Positions 57,361 through 64,000 of a DNA stretch of 64,000 nucleotides are shown here, piece by piece. The translations under genes were made by a program, and so were the position numbers. Below the pieces are notes generated by a model, which saw only the letters and a list, made by a program, of their open reading frames with translations, did no database searches and was not told the DNA's origin. This DNA comes from Volvox africanus (taxonomy: Eukaryota > Chlorophyta > Chlorophyceae > Chlamydomonadales > Volvocaceae): positions 62,001 through 126,000 of the forward strand of contig BSDZ01000037.1 in assembly GCA_030268105.1 (NCBI GenBank), given 5' to 3'. Positions within the stretch are counted from its first letter, which is position 1. Each line of letters starts with the position of its first letter.

Positions 57361-57660
57361 ACCATTCTTCTTTGCTACATCTTCACAAAAGATCATCATT
57401 CTTGAACCAATTCCCTTATTGGTCAAATTTTCTTTGACTACAACGCGCTGCATTTTACAGATTTGGCCTTTCGGTACTTATACAGCAGTAGCAATTAATT
57501 CTAAACCATTAAGGCCAATAACTTGAATATGCTGTTTTTCTGCTAATAATTCAGATTCAGAAAAACTCAAACCTAAAGGTTTACGCAAAATGCGTTCCCT
57601 TTAAGCAATTGCCTTTTTATATTCAGAACTGCCATATTCTATAATTTTAAAGTTAATCTC

Positions 57661-58002
57661 TTAAAGCATAATAAATTTACCTAATAAAACAGTTTTTATC
57701 AGTTTAATAATAATCGTAACAGCATGGTAAATGGTTCTAATAATCAACTTTGAAAAATACAATCCTTCGGCAGGAGCAGTAGGAGCTCCCTTTGATCTAT
57801 CTTTCTGCTCCAGTATTTCTTTTATTTTTTCCGGTGGCCAAATACCCTTTCCTACCTGCAGCAGATTACCGATTATATTCCGTACCATATGGTGAAGAAA
57901 TGAAATATCAGAAACATAAATTTCTATATTCTCCCCCTTTCGGATAATTTCTATATTTGAAATGGTTTTTATAGGGGAACTAGACTGACACACTTTTAGC
58001 AA
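57661..58002 (-). pseudogene. truA: TruA 3' part (U5)
   Basis: Same protein as U1. Confidence 0.85.
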
Positions 58003-58222
58003 CTACCGGTTCGGCTATAATTGCATTCTTTGAAATCGTATAAGAACGAGCTTTCTTTTCTTTAAAAGGATTGCTTTTACCAGTGGAAAATAAAGGTAAT
58101 TTTGCTGCTTCCACTTCAAGTTTTGGGGTTAAATCGACAAGATTTTTTACTTTTGTACTCCCTATGTTATCACAGCTTGCTAAATAAAAAAAAGTTAGCA
58201 AGAATGCAAAGATTTTATTCAT
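57980..58222 (-). pseudogene. bamB: BamB-like lipoprotein N-terminal fragment (U5)
   Basis: As in U4. Confidence 0.55.
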
Positions 58223-58251
58223 AATATATACCTAATATAGATTTATTAATT

Positions 58252-58457
58252 TTATGCCTTAATAGAAATTCCAGCAATAATAGCTTTTGCTTGTTCCTTT
58301 ATGATTGCTGAAGCTCGTGGTAGCTTAAGGGTTTCAATTGCATACTGCTTTGCTAAGTCCAATTGGTTATTTCTTCAATAAAACAACGATTTTAACAGAG
58401 TAGCTGTTGCGTAAAAAACCTGCGAATCTTTAGTAAAATATTGGAAATATTCTCTTA
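58252..58457 (-). pseudogene. YfgM-like 3' end (U5)
   Basis: As in U4. Confidence 0.5.
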
Positions 58458-59390
58458 CTTTATTTTCCTGTTCATTGCATCTTCATCTCTTCGTGGTCCT
58501 ATTCCCTGTTCTTTAGCAGCTTCTAATTCAGTAAGTTTATTTTGATAATAAGTCTCAAGCAAAGCCGGCATTTCCTGCGGAGCAATGTCTCTCCTGTTAA
58601 AATGCTCTTCTAGAACCTGCATATTACGCTTTATATTTTGTTCTGCTTCCTCACTTATGGTATCATAATGTTTTTCCCGCGCTATGAACTGGTCCTCTCC
58701 GAGTATCTTTGTTTTAAGCCGTTCTGCCTTATCAATCATACTAACCATTTCTGAGTCTTTCGCATATTCCCTCATGTATTTCTCACCCTTAAGTACAGGA
58801 TTTGGATTATCCTTGTCAGCTTTGGTTAGCTCCTGATAAACTTTATGTTGTATTTCTTGCTGGGCTAGTGCTCTATACGCCTCTAAGTTTGAATCGCCGC
58901 CAACTTTAGCCCTAGCAATAAATTCTGGCGATATTACACTTTCTCCTTTAAGTTTGCTTAAACTATCTATTTTCATTGCTACCGGTTGATACTCTTGTTC
59001 TCTTGCCCTATCTGCCAGTATTTCATTATACGTCTGCAAGCGGTAATTTTCAGCGTCTTTATTCATATCAATATTATTCCATGCTCCGCCGGCAAAAGTA
59101 TTACCGATAGCTTTAAGAGTTTCATTATCGCTTTCACCCACAACTTTTCTATACGCCTCATGTTTTAAATTCTCATATCCAACATATAATTCTTCCCCAA
59201 GCTGTTTCTGCTTTTCTTTTTCAAGATTCTGTTTAATTTTAACTTTATGTTGCAGCTCTTTTAGTGACCTAAAGGTAGAATTATGTTTACCAAGAAGCCC
59301 TACCCCTCTTTCTGATAATGCCTGATAGGCATCAACATAAGCTTCTGCATATTTCCTTGAATAATCAGCATCATCTGCCAGCTCCCGCCA
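58455..59390 (-). pseudogene. 3' part of helical, possibly TraA-type gene (U5)
   Basis: Open throughout, same protein as U2. Confidence 0.5.
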
Positions 59391-59391
59391 G

Positions 59392-62300
59392 GATTAAAAA
59401 ACAAGGCGCAGCAAGAAAGCTTGAAATTGAAAAAGATGCTGACATAGCTACAGCCCCTAAGTTTACTAAAGAAGCTGTTGTCCGCAGTAAAGAAAAACTT
59501 TCAACGAAAGAAAAATTTCAAACTAAAGAAGGAATTGATTCAGAAACTGTAACCGGACAACAATTATGGTCTAAATTAGTTGAATATACCCAATCAGGTA
59601 GTACAGGTACATCTACTAACCCGCAAGGATTATCGATTCCGGAAATTTCATTGTACGAAACATCGTTAGAAAAAAATGCGGTACGACAATTTCCTAGCCA
59701 ACGAATAGTTTATTTAGAAAAGAAGCCGTCAGGTATATACGCACCTACTAGTGCAGACGGTTATGACACCCTACGAGGGGTACCTGAATATAATAAGGTA
59801 CTTAAACAAAGGAAACCTTTAGATGCTCAACACCGGGTTATAATAGACAGGGAACTGCTAATACTTAAACAACTCGGAGAGTTACAAGTAATCCTAGGCC
59901 GTTTTACTGCTTTAAAAAACAATCCTAATGTAAGTCAGACTGTAGAAAGGTCTAGCATGTTTAGTATGCTGACCGACGTAACAACGGACGGATCGCTATA
60001 TGATAAGGCTAAGGATAGCGCAAGTAAAGGCGTTGATCTGGTTTTTTCCGATTTTTTCTCAATAATTGACTTTTTTTATAACCCCGGATTTGACAAAGAA
60101 AGCGGGCTTGATCAACTGCTTGATAATATTAAGTCTAAATCAGGCAAGCTTTGGCTTGGACATCTGGGAACGGAAAAGCTCCTTAGTGAGCTTAATAACT
60201 TCATGCGATCATTATCAATAATTGAACCGGATGGGATGCTCAAATGGAAACAGCCTGAGGAGATTAAAGAAATAATAAGAACTCAATTTGATAAAATTCC
60301 TGCGAGTTTATTTGTACCGATATTACCGTTAGAGCCGGTAGTGCGGCTTTGTTAAGTGTAATGCCGAACAACCCCGATGTTATCCCGGTTATTATGTCTT
60401 ATATTGAGGATTACTTATCATCGGATCCGGAATTTATACCAACTTTCAAGAATAAAATTGAGGCAGAAATATCCTCGTTTACTAGCGAGTTACAAGTTAT
60501 CGGAAAACAACTAAGACCAATTGAAGAAGCGGTAGAATTAGCGGAACATATCAAACAATCAAGTAATCAAGAGCAAAATGTTTTAGAACAACGTGATAGG
60601 TATTCACTTGGGGATAAGGATATTGAAGGTATTGTGGTTGATTCGAGATTAGATTTCATTAAGGATAAAATTCAAGCTCTTGAAAGTGTAAATTTGCTAG
60701 GGCTCAATCCACTTTCTCCAAATATTATACAGATTTTATACAAAACCCGGATTACGCAACTTGAAGATGATTGTAGCAGAAAAGAATCTTTTGCCGGTAT
60801 AGTAAAAGAAGAAATAAAGGAAGTTCAAGCACTGATAAAGGTTTTAAGCGGAGGTAGTGGAGAAAACACTGCGCAACGGCAACATGATAAATTAAGAGAT
60901 ATTATAAAAGCAAAACAAGAGAGTATTGCAGAGCTTAACCAAAAGCTTTTAGAGAGTAAATCCCAAAGCACCGGAGAAAGAGCAGAGGTGCCTATTCAGG
61001 GACAATCTGCTGAAATATGGCTTGCTCAAGGAGATAGAGTCAGCAGAATCAGAGTTGTTGCAATATCAAGAATTGCAACAACAAACTAATCCTTATGAAA
61101 GTTTATGCGAGAAGATAAAAGAATTAGAACAAGAGCTTAGTGAATTAGATAAATCAAAAGCCGAATTAGAAATTTATCGAGTAGAATTAGGACAACAGTT
61201 ACGAAATTTTTATTTACTAAAATCTGACGAACAACAAAAAATATCTAGTTTAATTCAACAGGCATATAAATCAAGAAGCGATATATTGCAAGCAATTCCT
61301 ACCTCTGATACCGCAAGAGTTAATGAAGGAGTAAAGAAGTATAGTGAGATAATTAATTTGCGTAAGGAATTTCAAAGGAAATTTAACTCGGAAATGACAA
61401 AAGATTTTAGTAAGCTTAAAGCTTTGTTGAGCCCAAGCTCTTTAGATAAAACAGCTGATGCGTTAGAAAGTTACGAGAAGTTTAAAGATTTAGCATCAAC
61501 GATCAGGGCCTATCCGCCACAAGTAAAAAAAGCATTAAAAGAAACATTAAAACAACCAAATCAAGATCGTAAACTGGTATTAGAAGCTTTACGGGCTAAA
61601 ATATCCAAAATTACCGATAAAAAAGTAAAAACTTTTAATAATCCGGACAAGCTGAAGGAATGTATAAAAACTTATACAAAATACAAGACTTTAGAAAAAG
61701 AAATAATGGAATTCTCAACACCATACAAAAATAGTTATAAACAAGATACGTTATTCGGTAAACTGAAGATTTTATTTAATACGGTGGCCTTGCGTAATGA
61801 CTTAGGAGGGGAAGAATCGTTCCCTTTATGGAAACTGCGTCAGGAAAAAGGACAGTTAATTAATAAAAGGCTCGAGCTAGAATCTATGCTTCCTGATTTA
61901 CTTCAGGCGCTTATCGAGCTTAGTAACAGCCCTGAAGAGTGGTTTGAGGCAATAAAAGTTTTTTCTGAGGAATACAACGAAAAAGTTAAAAGCTCTCTCA
62001 AAAAGTTCCTGAATTAATTGAAGCCGTCATTGGTTTACAATTTAACACAATAGATGATATGGGTGGCAAAGACAAACGGGGGAGAGATTACCTTTTGGAA
62101 ACCATTCTTAAGGGGATAACAATTTCAGCTAAAGGTCAGCAAGTGCTGCCCAACACTAAGATTGAATGTAAGCATATTGTACAAATGCTCCACATGGAGG
62201 GGATTCCCAAAAAGCAGCTGATTGAGGCTATACAAGCTTACCACGAACTTAGCAGAGGTGAATTTGATAAATTAGATAGTGAAATATATACTCTACAGGA

Positions 62301-63347
62301 GCGGATTGAACAAAAAGAACGGGAGCTTTATCAGTCAATGCTTTCTGATTATGAAATACAACAGGGAAAAATCCTTGCTCTACGCCACCAAACGCTAGAT
62401 GATCTGAACCAAGTTATCAGTGAATTTAAAAAAAACCTCTCTTTACCGGAAAAGGGTAAAGCTAAGTTAGGGGATCGCCAATCCTTATGGCCGGCTACTC
62501 TAGAGAAAATATTCCAATTATTGCTTTCATGGGAAGATGCTCTAACTCAACAAGAAAATCAAGCTCTAACCAAATGGGGGAGAGCTCCGTTACAATGCGC
62601 AGAAAAAACTTCAGTTCCATGGAGTAAATATTTAAAAGATTATAAATTAGCACCGGTGATAGGACAAGAATGGCTGGCTCTAGAAGCATTAAATAGGATT
62701 TTAGCCGATTGGGAAAAACTTTAGGATAATGGAAAACGGCTCTGGAGCAACAGCAAGGAATATCCTTAACCGGAGAGGAAAAGGCATTTTTACAGATTGC
62801 GATGCAGCTGCTCAGAAAAATAGATGATGCTTTGATTAGCGGTTCAACTAATGAGACACTGGCTGATTTAAGAGAAGAAAGAAGGGCTTTAGAAAGAGAA
62901 AAAGCGCAGATTGCTATCGATTCTGATAAATTGAGCTTTTATCATGAACTTTATCAAGCTCGAATTACGGTAGAGCTAGTGCAGATTTGAAATACAGACG
63001 GTGAATTAATAAGGTCTTTAACAAAGTTGAAAGAGGCGGCAGATATTAAGGATAAACAAGCTATTACGAAATTGTTAACGGTGATACCTAAAGTTAGTAG
63101 CTTTGCATTAGAATTAACCGGTTCAGGAAAACCATTAGAAAAAGAATTAGAACAAATATTTATACTTAATAAATATTATAACTTTGATCCTGAAACCGGA
63201 AATATTAAAGGAGATGACGATACGATACCGAACATATTAAGAGATATAGAATTGCTTATCGGATCATTCTTGGATATGGAAGATTCATATCAAAAGGCTG
63301 ACAGCAAAACGGTAGAAATAATAAAATACAGGCTTTATAAATTTTAG
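59392..63347 (+). pseudogene. Long helical coding region, different set of lesions (U5)
   Basis: No 246-bp insertion. The codon that is TAG in U1-U4 is AAG here, so 61022-62017 stays open for 331 codons across DKLKECIKTYTKYKTLEKE. The frame is then lost through one missing A near 61988 (KVKSSLKK for KVKKLSQK), which no other copy has. Other private changes: QDRKLV, KDYKLAPV, AIDSDKL, FYHELYQ. Confidence 0.72.
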
Positions 63348-63348
63348 A

Positions 63349-63776
63349 AGCCAGGAGTTAAATGAGCAGTTTATTGCGAGGGTAAAAGAAAGGGTTTTAA
63401 GGCCGGTAGCAGTAGCGGGAATAAAGAATGCAGATAAGAGCCGAAGCTGGACGTGCAACTTGAGGATATCAGGGATAATAAGGGAAGGATTCTAATAGCA
63501 GCTGGAACAACTATTAACCCGCTTGACAAGTTACAATGGGGCAAGAAAGTAATTCTGATTGATGGTGATAATAGCGGGCAGATCAGCTGGGCGAAATCGC
63601 AGGATGGAATAATTACCCTGGTTCGGGGAGCCCCGCATATAGCTGCCAAGGCACTCAACCGCCGAGTTTATTTTGATCAGGGCGGGTATTTATGTAAAAG
63701 GTCCAGGATTGAAGCAGTACCTGCCATTATTGAGCAGGATGGCCGCCTCTTGTGCATAACGGAGGAGGCAATCTGA
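63349..63776 (+). pseudogene. traW: TraW 3' part with 16-bp deletion (U5)
   Basis: The stretch coding for TYDPTY is missing at about 63452, as in U0, which breaks the frame coming from the junction. GTG 63453 could start the remaining 107 codons. Confidence 0.85.
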
Positions 63777-64000
63777 TGACTAGAAAACTGAAAGTTCCTG
63801 AATTATACTGTGTTATCGTTCTGACCTACTGTAGCATGATTGATAATTCGTGGGCAAAGGACGGTTGCGTTGGAAGGCCTGTAAATCCGGTAACTGATGT
63901 CTGCTGGTCGTGTCTGCTTCCAATCAAGATCGCCGGAGTTAATATCACCGGAGGGGATATTGATACCCCTACCTCAAAATCCATATTATGTGCCTGCCCA
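63776..64000 (+). pseudogene. traU: TraU 5' part, cut by window end (U5)
   Basis: Native start and the CWSC region are present. The first 125-bp repeat begins at 63887 and is incomplete, so its copy number is unknown here. Confidence 0.8.

Larger units (their letters stand above)
56147..57669 (-). pseudogene. GNAT acetyltransferase split by the IS (U4/U5 border)
   Basis: Same structure and stops as at the U1/U2 border. Confidence 0.8.
56281..64000. repeat. Tandem unit U5 (runs off window)
   Basis: Lacks the 246-bp insertion, as U4. Its second half has private changes and shares two features with U0 (AAG at the U1-U4 stop site, 16-bp deletion in traW). Cut by the window inside the first 125-bp repeat. 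Confidence 0.97.

Noticed and set aside
11602..64000. The whole array as an assembly artefact
   Set aside because: Copies differ by private substitutions, indels, repeat number and a 246-bp insertion in a consistent pattern. An artefact is less likely but cannot be excluded without reads.

Overview
The window is AT-rich and looks like a Rickettsiales genome (Rickettsiaceae or a related endosymbiont). The reasons are the hemD / small membrane protein / HemY cluster next to der, remnants of an alphaproteobacterial gene transfer agent (GTA), F-type conjugation fragments (TraW, TraU) of the kind carried by Rickettsiales integrative elements, many decaying genes, and an expanded IS4-like insertion sequence. 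Genus cannot be fixed from the sequence alone.

Positions 1-4849 are single-copy chromosome, all on the minus strand: partial HemY, a small membrane protein, HemD, a decaying der with three lesions, a DUF2335 membrane protein, a DUF2163 GTA hub-type gene, and the last 35 or so codons of the preceding GTA gene (DUF2460 type), which stops exactly at the end of an intact insertion sequence (4850-5930).

Positions 4850-11579 are an inverted, partial copy (called U0 here) of the unit that fills the rest of the window. From about 11602 to the end, a unit of about 11.3 kb is repeated head to tail: U1 11602-22219 (its IS is truncated), U2 22220-33490, U3 33491-45007, U4 45008-56280, U5 56281-64000 (runs off the window). 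In + coordinates each unit reads: IS (+), GNAT acetyltransferase N-terminal half (-), truA 3' part (-), bamB-like 5' part (-), yfgM-like 3' part (-), 3' part of a helical, possibly TraA-type gene (-), a degraded coding region of about 1,300 codons with coiled-coil character (+), traW 3' part (+), traU 5' part with a 125-bp tandem repeat (+), cytochrome b561 (-), PCuAC copper chaperone (-), prmC pseudogene (-) and the GNAT C-terminal end (-). The unit is therefore a patchwork of housekeeping-gene pieces and conjugative-element pieces joined at several non-homologous junctions.

The only long genes that stay open in every complete copy are PCuAC and cytochrome b561, so the amplification multiplies the dosage of these two and of little else that could work. 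The copies are not identical. They differ in the number of 125-bp repeats (2 or 4), in a 246-bp structured insertion (present in U1-U3, absent in U4-U5), in stop codons, and in small indels. The shared and private differences show a mosaic history (U3 looks recombinant), and they argue against a simple assembly duplication.
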